64,000 bases of DNA, taken from contig CAWJMD010000003.1 in assembly GCA_963843835.1 (NCBI GenBank), positions 434,001 to 498,000 on the forward strand, given 5' to 3'. Source of the DNA: CAWJMD01 sp963843835. GTDB taxonomy: Bacteria; Actinomycetota; Actinomycetes; Actinomycetales; CAWJMD01. The notes under the pieces are model-generated. The model searched no databases. It was not told the DNA's origin and worked only from the letters and a program-made list of their open reading frames with translations. The stretch's first letter is position 1, and each line of letters starts with the position of its first letter. Below, one piece after another: positions 43,494 through 52,433 of this stretch. A program made the position numbers and the translations under genes.

Positions 43494-44558
43494 TCAGGGC
43501 AGGAAGAGCATCGAGTCGCCGAACTCGTGCCAGAGGTACCTCTCCCGGACGGCGGCCTCGTAGGCCTCGCCGACCAGCCGGGCACCCGCGACGGCCTCCA
43601 GGAGCATCAGGTGACTGGCCTCCGGCGCGTGCAGTCCGGTGACGAGGCCGGTGACCATGTCCGCGGGTCGGGCCGGCGACAGCACCAGGTCGGTCCAGCC
43701 GCTCGCAGCGCGCACCCGTCCGTCGTCGCCCACGGCTGACTCCAGCGCGCGCACGACGGTCGTGCCGATGGCGACGACGCGCCGACCGGCCCGCGTCGCA
43801 CTGCGGACGAGACGGGCGGTGTCCGCCGGCACGTCGAAGCGCTCGGGGGCGGGCGGCTCGAGCGCATCGGGACTGGAGACGCCGCAGTGCAGCACGATGG
43901 GCGCCACGGTGATGCCGGCCGCAACCAGGTCGACGATGAGGTCCGCGGTGAACGGCCTTCCAGCGCTGGGCATCTCGGCGCTGCCCGGCTTGCGGGAGTA
44001 CACCGCCTGCCTCTCGCTGAGCGGGTAGTGGCCGTCGAGGTAGCCGTACTCGATCGGACGCCCGTGACGCGTCAGGTAGGCGGCCAGGTCGGTGGTCGGG
44101 TCCACCCGGACGCGCCACAGCCTGCTCGGCACCGCGTGCGATCGGGGGAACGCGTCGACGACGACCGCCTCCACCCCGGCGGGCAGGCTCAGGCGGTCAC
44201 CGGGGCGGAAGCGCAGGTCGGGACCGCTCCCGTCGGAGCGGCGTGGTTCCACCACCCAGCTGCCGTCGTCCAGCAGCGTCGACACGTGCACGGGGACGGC
44301 CTCGCCCCTCGATGCGCCAGTGAGCGCGGCGGGCACCGTGCGCGAGGTGTTCACCACCACGACGTCTCCCGCGGACAGCAGGTCCGGTAGCTCCCTGAAG
44401 ACGTGGTGCGACACGGCCTCCGGCGACGCCAGCAGGAGACGCACACCGTCCCGTGGGATGCCACGTCGCTCGGGTGGCCTGACCGCGTCGCTGCCCGGCG
44501 GGAGACGGAACGTCGTCACCGGTCGAGGCGACGACGTCGCCTGGTCGGTCGCGCTCAC
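43494..44558 (-). CDS. QueA-like SAM:tRNA ribosyltransferase-isomerase
   Basis: A 354-residue protein with QueA family blocks: GDVVVVNTSRTVPAAL, PIEYGYLDGHYPLSERQAVY, SAGRPFTADLI, VRALESA and the C-terminal EFGDSMLFLP. QueA transfers ribose from SAM to preQ1 in tRNA during queuosine synthesis. No other queuosine gene (queC-F, tgt) is near, and many actinobacteria with this protein lack the pathway, so its real substrate is open. GTG 44558 overlaps the SDR stop as GTGA. Confidence 0.82.
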   Translation of the reverse strand: MSATDQATSSPRPVTTFRLPPGSDAVRPPERRGIPRDGVRLLLASPEAVSHHVFRELPDLLSAGDVVVVNTSRTVPAALTGASRGEAVPVHVSTLLDDGSWVVEPRRSDGSGPDLRFRPGDRLSLPAGVEAVVVDAFPRSHAVPSRLWRVRVDPTTDLAAYLTRHGRPIEYGYLDGHYPLSERQAVYSRKPGSAEMPSAGRPFTADLIVDLVAAGITVAPIVLHCGVSSPDALEPPAPERFDVPADTARLVRSATRAGRRVVAIGTTVVRALESAVGDDGRVRAASGWTDLVLSPARPADMVTGLVTGLHAPEASHLMLLEAVAGARLVGEAYEAAVRERYLWHEFGDSMLFLP

Positions 44559-45292
44559 CAGACCGACACCTCGACGTGCCGACTGCTCCCGCCGAGCAGC
44601 GCGGACGCCCGGTAGCGCCCGCTGGGCGGGCGGGCGGCGACCAGGTGCATCACCGCGGGGACGACGCTCTCGGGAGACGGGCGGTCACTGATGTCCTCAC
44701 CGGGGAACGCCTGCTGGTGCAGGTCTGTGGCCATGTCGCCCGGGTCCAGGGCGTAGACGTCGATCTCCGGGTGCTCCACCGCGAGGACGGCGGAGACCTG
44801 GTCGAGGGCCGCCTTGGACGCACCGTACGCGCCCCACCCCTCGTAGGCCTCGACCGCGGCGTCCGACGACACGTTGACGACGGCACCCGCGTTGCGCCCC
44901 AGCTGGTCCACGCACCGCCGCGCGATGTCGGCCGGGGCGACCGTGTTCACGGCCAGCACACGCACGAAGGCCTCGGGGTCGAGAGCGGCCAGGCGCGGTT
45001 GCGGGCTGTCCGCGAGCACGCTGGCGTTGTTCACGACCAGCGTGAGCTCACCGCGTTCCAGTGCGGCGTCGGCCAGCTCGGCGCGGTGGGAGGCGTCGCC
45101 GACGTCACCGACGACCACGCGGACCGCCGCGTCGGGAAGCCCGGAGAGGGCCGCCTCCAGGCGGTCGCCGTCGCGCGCGTCGACGACCACTCGCCAGCCT
45201 GCGGTGACCAGCTCGCGGGTGAGTGCCAGGCCCAGTCCCATGGACGCGCCGGTGACGACTGCCGTTCGTGTCTGTAGCTTCTCGTTTCTCAT
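44555..45292 (-). CDS. Short-chain dehydrogenase controlled by SoxR
   Basis: A 245-residue SDR: the cofactor motif TGASMGLG (about residues 13-20), VVNNASVL, the catalytic serine in VVNVSSDAAVE and the YGASKAAL motif. The LDPGDMATDLH region is typical of classical SDRs. ATG 45292 faces soxR across a gap with a SoxR-box palindrome, so induction by redox-cycling compounds is likely. It is coupled to the QueA-like gene downstream. Confidence 0.88.
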   Translation of the reverse strand: MRNEKLQTRTAVVTGASMGLGLALTRELVTAGWRVVVDARDGDRLEAALSGLPDAAVRVVVGDVGDASHRAELADAALERGELTLVVNNASVLADSPQPRLAALDPEAFVRVLAVNTVAPADIARRCVDQLGRNAGAVVNVSSDAAVEAYEGWGAYGASKAALDQVSAVLAVEHPEIDVYALDPGDMATDLHQQAFPGEDISDRPSPESVVPAVMHLVAARPPSGRYRASALLGGSSRHVEVSVW

Positions 45293-45306
45293 GCGGCGAT
45301 GATGTA

Positions 45307-45326
45307 AGTTCAAGTGAACTTGAAGT
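45307..45326. promoter_or_regulatory. SoxR box between soxR and the SDR gene
   Basis: A perfect 7-2-7 palindrome TTCAAGT-GA-ACTTGAA covers 45309-45324. Its core CAAGTnnACTTG is the same as in known SoxR boxes. It lies 25-40 bp from both starts, where MerR-family activators bind between -35 and -10. Confidence 0.85.
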
Positions 45327-45347
45327 CAAGCGGTCAAGGGAGACGAC

Positions 45348-45815
45348 GTGGGCAGCGAGCTGCTGACGATCGGGGATGTGGCGCGGCGCTCGGGTCTGGC
45401 CACGTCCGCTCTGCGGTACTACGAGCAGGAGGGTCTCGTCACGGCCACCCGCAGCCCCGGCGGCCGGCGACTCTTCCCACGCGCCGTCCTGCGGCGGCTG
45501 GCGTTCGTCCGGGCCGCGCAGAGCGTGGGCCTGTCACTGGACGAGGTACGTGCGGCGCTGGCGACACTGCCGGACTCGCGCACGCCCACGAAGGCCGACT
45601 GGGAGCGACTATCTCGCACGTGGCGGTCCCGGCTCGACGAGCAGATCGCCGGCCTGGAGGCGTTGCGGGACGGTCTCACCAGCTGCATCGGGTGCGGGTG
45701 CCTGTCGCTCCAGCGGTGCGCGCTCTCGAACCCTGGGGATCAGGTGGGCCGGTCGGGACCGGGCGCCAGGTTCCTGCCGCCCGCCCTGCGCGCCGAGACC
45801 CGGGCCGACCCCTAG
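45348..45815 (+). CDS. soxR: Redox-sensing MerR-family activator SoxR
   Basis: A 155-residue SoxR. The HTH region is TIGDVARRSGLATSALRYYEQ, and the C-terminal [2Fe-2S] motif is CIGCGCLSLQRC (CX2CXCX5C) followed by LSNPGD, which is diagnostic. Oxidation of the cluster by redox-cycling compounds switches on target genes. GTG 45348 is the start. The adjacent box implies control of the divergent SDR; in non-enteric bacteria SoxR usually controls such oxidoreductases directly. Confidence 0.96.
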   Translation: MGSELLTIGDVARRSGLATSALRYYEQEGLVTATRSPGGRRLFPRAVLRRLAFVRAAQSVGLSLDEVRAALATLPDSRTPTKADWERLSRTWRSRLDEQIAGLEALRDGLTSCIGCGCLSLQRCALSNPGDQVGRSGPGARFLPPALRAETRADP

Positions 45816-47191
45816 TCGAGCGGGAGCTCGTCGAACCAGGCGACGTAGACGTGGCGTCCGGCGGGCGCACTGACCTGCTCGATGAGCACGCGACGCACGA
45901 TCTCCCGTCCGTCCAGCCGGAGGACGGGCAGGTCGAGCTCCTTGCCGAGCATGCGCGCCTCGCCCGTCGCGAGGTGCCGAGTGAACCCGGCGACGTGCTG
46001 CTCTCGCAGCCGCTGGGGGATGATCGTGGTGATGCGGCGTCCCAGCAGGTCGACCGGGAAGCCGCCCAGCATCTCTGCCGCTGCGTCGCTCACGGCGATC
46101 AGCCTGTTGCTGTCGTCAGCGGCGACCACGGCTCGTGGTGACGTGCGGATCGCCGTGTCGTCCCAGCCCTGCAACCGGTACAGGGCGGACGTCGGCGTGT
46201 GCGCGACCGCCCTCGTCCGCGAGCCGTCCCAGGCGGTCGGCGCGATCCCGGACGCCTGCGCGACCAGCTGGTCGCACACCCATCCACGCAGGGCGACGAG
46301 CTCCTCCAACGCGGGTCGCACCAGCAGGTGGCCCTCTCTGGCCAGCCGTCGTCCGAGGTCGAGTGCCTCCTGGAAGGCGTTGACGTGGTTCGGTTCGAGG
46401 TCGGTAGTGACCACGTCGACGTCGAGGACGGCAGGCATGCTCGGGGTGGCTGCGTGCCTTCCGCTGCCCTCGTACCGCGACTGACCACCCTTGAGGCTCC
46501 CCGCCCGCGCCGGCTCGGCGGCCGCCCGCTCCAGTGCCGTCGTCCCGCCCTCGTTGAGGGCTCGGAGCACGGACTCCGCTGCCGCGAGGTCCACGGGGAC
46601 CGACGCGGTGGCTCGGGAGGGCCCCGCGGTCAGCAGGTAGAGCTCGCGCAGCACCGCGGCCTGGTGCTCCAGCCCGGCGACGAAGAGCCTCATCGGCACA
46701 CGCTCCAGCCGCGCGACCCGTCGGGGTAGGTTCGGCTCCTCGAGCAGCTCGAGCCCCGTGAGGTCCCACTCCTCGCCGATCTCCTGGGGCTCGTCTCCTC
46801 GGGCGACGCCGTCGAGCACGAACCAGATCACCTTGCCGCCTGCGCCGGGGCCAGACCGCACCGGATCGATCCCGAAGTCCGCGCTGATCCGCGTCACCAG
46901 GGACAGTCCGCGGCCGGTCGTGGCGTACTCGCTGAAGTGCTTCGGGGTGGGCAGATCCCGGCTGAAGTCGCGGACACTGACCCTGACGTGGTCGACGCCG
47001 ACGTCCACGGACAGCTCACAGCTCGTGCGTGCGTGGAGCACGACGTTCGCCACGACCTCCGTCACGGCGAGCTCGGCGTCGTCGACCCACTCGCTACGGC
47101 CGGACTCGGTGAGCACGCCGTTGACGTGCTGCCTGGCCAACCTGACGCTCAGAGGTTCGGGCGGAAGGGTGAGGTGGCTCGGAAGCGTCAT
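45812..47191 (-). CDS. RsbW-like ATPase domain with C-terminal PAS
   Basis: A 459-residue protein. Residues about 10-120 are a GHKL/HATPase_c_2 domain (LAVTEVVANVVLHART as the N-box; TGRGLSLVTR as the G-box) as in anti-sigma kinases. A middle segment without known family links to a PAS domain near residues 350-450 (AVSDAAAEMLGGFPVDLLG). It would be a sensor-type partner-switch kinase. ATG 47191 has a ribosome site; ATG 47299, which overlaps the upstream phosphatase stop, is possible but adds an Arg/Gly-rich stretch. Confidence 0.84.
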   Translation of the reverse strand: MTLPSHLTLPPEPLSVRLARQHVNGVLTESGRSEWVDDAELAVTEVVANVVLHARTSCELSVDVGVDHVRVSVRDFSRDLPTPKHFSEYATTGRGLSLVTRISADFGIDPVRSGPGAGGKVIWFVLDGVARGDEPQEIGEEWDLTGLELLEEPNLPRRVARLERVPMRLFVAGLEHQAAVLRELYLLTAGPSRATASVPVDLAAAESVLRALNEGGTTALERAAAEPARAGSLKGGQSRYEGSGRHAATPSMPAVLDVDVVTTDLEPNHVNAFQEALDLGRRLAREGHLLVRPALEELVALRGWVCDQLVAQASGIAPTAWDGSRTRAVAHTPTSALYRLQGWDDTAIRTSPRAVVAADDSNRLIAVSDAAAEMLGGFPVDLLGRRITTIIPQRLREQHVAGFTRHLATGEARMLGKELDLPVLRLDGREIVRRVLIEQVSAPAGRHVYVAWFDELPLD

Positions 47192-47295
47192 CTCCGGTCC
47201 CCCTTCCTCCACGGCTACGCGTCCCCGGGAGCGGGGCTGCCGGCGACCACCCCGCCCGAGTGTGTCACGAACAAACTGCCACGTGGTATCGCGTG

Positions 47296-49071
47296 TCATG
47301 TCATTTCCGACAGCCCGGTCGTCCGCGTCAACGCCAGCAACGCGAGGTCGTCGTTGAACCCACCGGTGGCACGGCGGGCCAGCGCCCGGGCGATCTCCTC
47401 GGCCACGGTCCCCACGTGGTCGGGACCTCCACTGCCGGCGAGGATCTCGACCAGGGCGCCCTGCCCGATCTGCTCACCCGCGCTGTCACGCGCCTCCGTG
47501 GCCCCGTCGGTGTAGAGCAGGAGGGTGTCGCCGTGGAACAGCTCGAGCTCGACGACCTTGACGTCGACCTCCGGCAGCACCCCGACGAGGGTGCCAGGCC
47601 CGATCACGGCCTCGACGGTCCCGTCCCCGCGCCGCAGCAGAGGTGGGGGGTGACCGCCCGAGACGAGCGCGAGACCCAGTGGCGCAGAGGGCTCGGCGTC
47701 ACCGTCGCCCGGGTCGACGGAGAACGTCACGATGACGAGGGTCGTGAACCGCTCGCCCCAGGACCCGGCGAGCAACAGGTCGTTCAGGCGACGCACCAGC
47801 TCGGCCGGATCGTCGGTGTCCGGTGCGAGGGCACGCAGCGAGTAGCGGACCGCCGCAGCGAGCGCCGCGGCACCCGGGCCCTTGCCGCAGACGTCGCCGA
47901 GCACGACCCACCAGCGGGACGTGCTGGTGCGGAAGACGTCGTAGTAGTCCCCGCCGATGTCGATCCCCTCGGTGCCCGAGCTGTAGTGGGCGGACAGGCC
48001 CAGGCCGGGGATCGACGGCAGCGCCGGAGGCAACAGGCTCGCCTGCAGCGTCGTGGCCGTGTGGGAGAGCTCCTCGTAGAGCCGCGTCTTGTCGACGGCG
48101 GCGCCGGCGCGGCGACCGAGCTCGACGGCCAGGTCGACGTCCTCCTGGTCGAGGGTCCGGCCGTGCGACGAGGCCAGGAGCATGGTCCCCACGCCCTGGG
48201 TACCGGCCACGAGCGGGACCGCCAGGTACGACGTCAGGTTCAGCGACCGGAGCATGGAGAGGTGCTCGTCGTCGCGGGCGGCCCCCCTCAGCATGTCCTC
48301 GGTGATCTCGGGGACGAGGACGGGCTCCAACGTGCGCAGCATCTCGCTGAGCATCGGGTTCTGGGGGTCGGTGGGGTACCGGGCCTGCAGCGCGTGGGCC
48401 AGGGCGATCATCGTCGGGTCGCGGTGGGCGACCGCGACCCGGTGCACCCTGCCCTCGACGAGGACGTCGACCGTGCACCAGTCGGCGATCTCGCGGATGG
48501 CCAGCTCGCCGACCTGCTGGAGGGTGGCGTCCAGGTCGAGCGGGGCGTCGAGGAGGCTGGACGCGCGCGCCAGCATCTGCATGCGACGACGCGACGAGCG
48601 CGCGAGCAGCTGCATCCGCCGCCGGGAGGCGTCGGCCTCCGATCGCGCCCGTCCCTCGGCCTCGCGCGCGAGCTCGCGCTCGAGCTCGGCCCTCCGCCGG
48701 TCCGTGACGTCCATGGCCACACCGATGAGCTCCCTGGGCTCACCGTCCTCGTCGAGGCTGAGCTGGCCCGTCGACGCGAACCAGCGCACCTCCCCGGTGG
48801 GCAGCACCGTCCGGTGCTCCACGTGGTAGCTCGGGGACCGCTGGCGGAGCAGCTCGGCCAGGACGGCCTCGACCGCTGGACGGTCCTCGGGGTGGAGGCG
48901 GCTCGCATACGCCTCGTAGGTCCCGTCGAAGGAACCCGGGGCGAACCCGTAGAGCTCCTCCATGGACGCGTCCCAGTCGACGACGTTGGTCGCGATGTCC
49001 CAGCGCCAGGTGCCGATCCGGCCGGCCCGCAGCGCCATCTCGAAGCGGCGGCGCACCACGGACTCGGTCAT
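47296..49071 (-). CDS. PAS-GAF-PP2C (SpoIIE/RsbU) phosphatase
   Basis: A 591-residue signalling protein: PAS (about 10-125, ending in VAMDVTDRRRAE), a helical linker, GAF (about 165-335) and a SpoIIE-type PP2C domain with DIGGDYYDVF and VLGDVCGKGPGAAALAA as metal-binding blocks, plus YTDGATEARD and FNDDLALLAL. Such phosphatases free anti-anti-sigma factors in partner switching. Its stop overlaps a possible start of the HATPase-PAS gene (ATGA), so the two are a pair. No anti-anti-sigma gene is in view. Confidence 0.92.
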   Translation of the reverse strand: MTESVVRRRFEMALRAGRIGTWRWDIATNVVDWDASMEELYGFAPGSFDGTYEAYASRLHPEDRPAVEAVLAELLRQRSPSYHVEHRTVLPTGEVRWFASTGQLSLDEDGEPRELIGVAMDVTDRRRAELERELAREAEGRARSEADASRRRMQLLARSSRRRMQMLARASSLLDAPLDLDATLQQVGELAIREIADWCTVDVLVEGRVHRVAVAHRDPTMIALAHALQARYPTDPQNPMLSEMLRTLEPVLVPEITEDMLRGAARDDEHLSMLRSLNLTSYLAVPLVAGTQGVGTMLLASSHGRTLDQEDVDLAVELGRRAGAAVDKTRLYEELSHTATTLQASLLPPALPSIPGLGLSAHYSSGTEGIDIGGDYYDVFRTSTSRWWVVLGDVCGKGPGAAALAAAVRYSLRALAPDTDDPAELVRRLNDLLLAGSWGERFTTLVIVTFSVDPGDGDAEPSAPLGLALVSGGHPPPLLRRGDGTVEAVIGPGTLVGVLPEVDVKVVELELFHGDTLLLYTDGATEARDSAGEQIGQGALVEILAGSGGPDHVGTVAEEIARALARRATGGFNDDLALLALTRTTGLSEMT

Positions 49072-49248
49072 TCCACGCCATCCCCTCGTGACGGGGCCGT
49101 CGCGCGCGCCCTCGCGGCGCGCGCTGTGGCGGCCCTGGCACGCGTCGTCGCGCCGGGCTGCCGACCATCCTCACCTAGACGCGCATCACAGGGAGACCGA
49201 AACGCTGGGTGCACCCGATCGGGTGGCCCCACCGTCACCGGACCCGCC

Positions 49249-49283
49249 ACCGGCCCCGGACGCAGGAACACGTCGGGGCCGGT
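49249..49283 (-). terminator. Stem-loop after the nuclease gene
   Basis: The 9-bp arms ACCGGCCCC and GGGGCCGGT, extended by GACG/CGTC, lie 15 bp past the nuclease stop on the minus strand. There is no T tract. Confidence 0.55.
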
Positions 49284-49297
49284 ACGGGACTCGGCGA

Positions 49298-52291
49298 TCA
49301 GCGGAAGGTGACCGTGAGGACGTGCACGCTGTCGTCGTCGAGGCGCACGACCAGCTCCTGGCACGTGCCCCTCCACGACTTGTCGGTCTTCCACTTGAGC
49401 TCGTACAGGTCCTCCTTGCTCCTGTACTTCAGGCCCTTCCCCTGGACGTCGACGGGCACGCCCGCGACGTCACTGCCGCACGGACGGACCGTCGGCGTCC
49501 CGTCGAGCACGTCGAGGCCCTTGAAGCCGTCGAGCCCGAACGTGACCTCGATCGTGGATCCGGCCTTGGGGTCCTTCTTGCCGCCGACCTCGCCGAAGCC
49601 GCTGAAGTCCCAGGCCGGCGTCAGGCCCACGACCAGCGCGTCGTGGTCGGAGGCGCGGTACGGGTCCGGGGCGTAGAAGCTCGACACCTGTCCAGGCGAC
49701 TTGAACTCGACGTTGTAGTCCAACACGATCGGCTCGTCCGCGTTGATGTGCCACTCGTCGACGCCCTTGACCTGCCCGAGCAGGGACGAGGAGGCGAGCG
49801 CGTGGTCGAGGTAGCCGGACTGGCCGTCGAACACGTAGGAGTAGGCGGCGTCGCCGTCGTACGCGTTCAGCAGGTTGGTGAACCCGGCGTCCTCGAGGGC
49901 GCGGATGGGTGCCTCCTTGGCGTACGAGTTCAGGTCACCGATCACCAGCACGTCGGGGTCACCGGAGCCGGTCGGGTCCGTGGCCAGCCAGCGGCCCAGC
50001 GCCTCGGCGGCGCGAGTGCGCGTGCCGTTGCAGTTACCCGACCCGTCCGTCGCGTCGTCGCCCGCCCCGCAGCCGGAGCCCTTCGACTTCAGGTGGTTGG
50101 CGACCACGGTGAACGTGGTCCCCAGGGCGTCGTACCGGAACGTCTGCGCGATCGCCGGCCGGTTCCGCGTGGTGTCGAAGTCCGGGTCGACCGAGGAGTC
50201 GAGGACCGCGTACTCACCGGCCGGTGTGACCGCGGCCGGCTGGTAGATCATCGCAACCTTGATCTCGTCCGTGCCCACCACGCCGGTGTCGATGTAGGAG
50301 TACCTGCCGGGAGCCGTGGCCTGGTTGAGACCGTCGACGAGGTCGGCGATCGCGCTCTGCGGGCCGCCGTCGTTCTCGATCTCGTTGAGGCCGACGACAT
50401 CGGCGTCCATCGCGACGAGCGCCGCAATGATCTTGGCGCGCTGGCGGTCGAACTCCGCCGGGGTGTCGGCGCCGCGGGAGGTCGGGAAGCCGCCGCCCAT
50501 GCCGTCACCGTTGAAGTAGTTCAGCACGTTGAAGCTGCCGACGCGCACCTGGCCGCCAACCTCGTCCGGAGCGTCCGTGCGTGGGTTGGTGGACGTGAAC
50601 GTCGGACCGCCGTCGCTGGTCGGCTGGACGCGGTAGGCGGAGAAGCGCTGCTCCAGGACGCCGGTCACGTCGGCGGCGGTGTCACCGACGCGCAGCGTGT
50701 TCTCCGCGGACAGACCCCCGGCGGGGTAGCGGACCGGGTCGCGGTTCTGCGTGCCGTCGGCGTCGTCGAGGAGGATCCGGCTGCGGTTGTTCAGCTCCTG
50801 CAGCGCGAGCGCCTGCGGGCCCGGCTCGACCACGTTGGTCGGCGTGAACAGCCGGCCACCGGCCGACAGCGAGACCTCGCCGAAGCGACCGAGCGTGAAC
50901 ACCTCGGTGACGGTCAGGTCGCTGGGGAAGCTGACTCGCATGCTCTCCAGGCTCTCCCAGACGTCCATCGAGCTGACGGGGAGGGAGACGGGCGTCGGGG
51001 CCACCGTGTTGCCGGTGCCGCAGACCAGGCGTGACGTCAGGCCGCTCAGCTGCGTGTTGCCGTTCGTCGCCGGGAACTCGGCGACCGTCCCGCTGATGCG
51101 GACGAGGTCGCCCTCGGCCACGGGGAAGGAGGTGTTGAAGACGAAGAGGCCCTCGGAGGTGGCGGGGTCACCGTCCCCCACCGGGTCCTGCAGGTGGTAA
51201 CCGCTGAACTGGCCGGAGCCCTGGTAGTCGCCCACCACGACTCCCTCGACGGAGACGGTCTGTCCGACCATGGGAGACGTCGGGCCGGAGCCCTGGACCT
51301 GCGCGATCGGCGTGCTCGGGTCACCGCAGGCCTCGATCCGCGCGACCTCGAAGGAGGAGGAGAAGTTCGCCTCCATCTGGTCCGGCGGGTCGTTGGCGTC
51401 CACGTCGCTGACCTGGGCGGCCGTCACCGTGACGGTGCAGGTCTCCCCGCTCGCGAGGGCGGGAGTCGGGTCGAGCGTGTAGGTCGTCGGCCCGCCGCTC
51501 AGCGCGAAGGGAACGACGCCGCTGACCGCGCACGAGACGCCGAAGGCCGAGGCGGGCGCGGTGACCGGCTCGCTGAAGGTGACGGTCACGTTGCCGGCCG
51601 GGTCGACGCCCGTCGCCCCGTCCGCCGGGACGGTCGACGCGACGGAGGGGGCGGCGTCCGGACCCGGACCACCGGTCACGGAGTGCGCGCCGAGGCCGTC
51701 GAACGTGTCGGTGGCGTAGCCGTCCCACTCGATCGCGGGGTCGAACGCGTCCGACCCGTTCGTGTCACCGGCCATCACGGTGGGCTTGCGCCGCAGCGTG
51801 TTGTCGGCCGTGCTCGTCAGCCCGCTGCCCCACTCGGTGCCGGGGTCGACCCCGATCTGCCCGATCACGTCGAGCACGGTGGTGCCCTTGCGCAGGACGA
51901 CCGCGTCGTCGCCGTTGAACCAGCCGGCGCCGTTGGTCTGGTCGGCCTGGGCGAGGATCGGCGCGCTCGCCGAGGCCTGCGCGAGGACGAAGACGTCGCT
52001 GTCGGCGACGCTCCCGGTCAGGTTGATCGTCAGGCCGGCGGTGGTGCTGCCGTTGAAGTAGAACTGCACGTTGTAGCCGCTCGCAGTGAGGTCGACCGCT
52101 CCGCCGGTGCCGTTGAAGATCTCGAGGGCCTTGTTGTTGCTGGACCCCTCGACGTACTCCGAGACGAAGAGGTCCGACGCCGCGGCCTGGGCGGACGTCG
52201 CGGTGGCGACTCCCACGAGCGGCAGCCCGGCGAGGGTGAGCGCGGCGATGGCCAGGCGCGGGGACAACCGTGAGGTGAGCGACGAACGCAT
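49298..52291 (-). CDS. Extracellular nuclease, ExeM/NucH type
   Basis: A 997-residue exported protein: signal peptide to about residue 37 (AQAAA), an LTD (lamin-tail) domain (about 38-180, LFVSEYVEGSSNNKALEIFN), a Big_5-type Ig domain (PADGATGVDPAGNVTVTFSE), an OB-like domain, then the endonuclease/exonuclease/phosphatase domain (VRVGSFNVLNYFNGDG, GLNEIEND, VVANHLKSKGS, VIGDLNSYAKE, and the closing YRASDHDALVVGL). It should degrade extracellular DNA for phosphate or biofilm turnover. ATG 52291 is at the signal peptide. No sorting motif is visible, so it is probably secreted. Confidence 0.93.
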   Translation of the reverse strand: MRSSLTSRLSPRLAIAALTLAGLPLVGVATATSAQAAASDLFVSEYVEGSSNNKALEIFNGTGGAVDLTASGYNVQFYFNGSTTAGLTINLTGSVADSDVFVLAQASASAPILAQADQTNGAGWFNGDDAVVLRKGTTVLDVIGQIGVDPGTEWGSGLTSTADNTLRRKPTVMAGDTNGSDAFDPAIEWDGYATDTFDGLGAHSVTGGPGPDAAPSVASTVPADGATGVDPAGNVTVTFSEPVTAPASAFGVSCAVSGVVPFALSGGPTTYTLDPTPALASGETCTVTVTAAQVSDVDANDPPDQMEANFSSSFEVARIEACGDPSTPIAQVQGSGPTSPMVGQTVSVEGVVVGDYQGSGQFSGYHLQDPVGDGDPATSEGLFVFNTSFPVAEGDLVRISGTVAEFPATNGNTQLSGLTSRLVCGTGNTVAPTPVSLPVSSMDVWESLESMRVSFPSDLTVTEVFTLGRFGEVSLSAGGRLFTPTNVVEPGPQALALQELNNRSRILLDDADGTQNRDPVRYPAGGLSAENTLRVGDTAADVTGVLEQRFSAYRVQPTSDGGPTFTSTNPRTDAPDEVGGQVRVGSFNVLNYFNGDGMGGGFPTSRGADTPAEFDRQRAKIIAALVAMDADVVGLNEIENDGGPQSAIADLVDGLNQATAPGRYSYIDTGVVGTDEIKVAMIYQPAAVTPAGEYAVLDSSVDPDFDTTRNRPAIAQTFRYDALGTTFTVVANHLKSKGSGCGAGDDATDGSGNCNGTRTRAAEALGRWLATDPTGSGDPDVLVIGDLNSYAKEAPIRALEDAGFTNLLNAYDGDAAYSYVFDGQSGYLDHALASSSLLGQVKGVDEWHINADEPIVLDYNVEFKSPGQVSSFYAPDPYRASDHDALVVGLTPAWDFSGFGEVGGKKDPKAGSTIEVTFGLDGFKGLDVLDGTPTVRPCGSDVAGVPVDVQGKGLKYRSKEDLYELKWKTDKSWRGTCQELVVRLDDDSVHVLTVTFR

Positions 52292-52433
52292 GGGGTGGAC
52301 CCACTTTCCCGACCTGTCGGTCGACGAGCACGAAGCCGCGAGAGTATCCACCGAGGCCATCCCTGCATAGCGTTCACAGGTGTCCGTCGTGCGTCGTTAC
52401 GGACACATCGGGTCGAACGGGTGCGAGCGTCGC

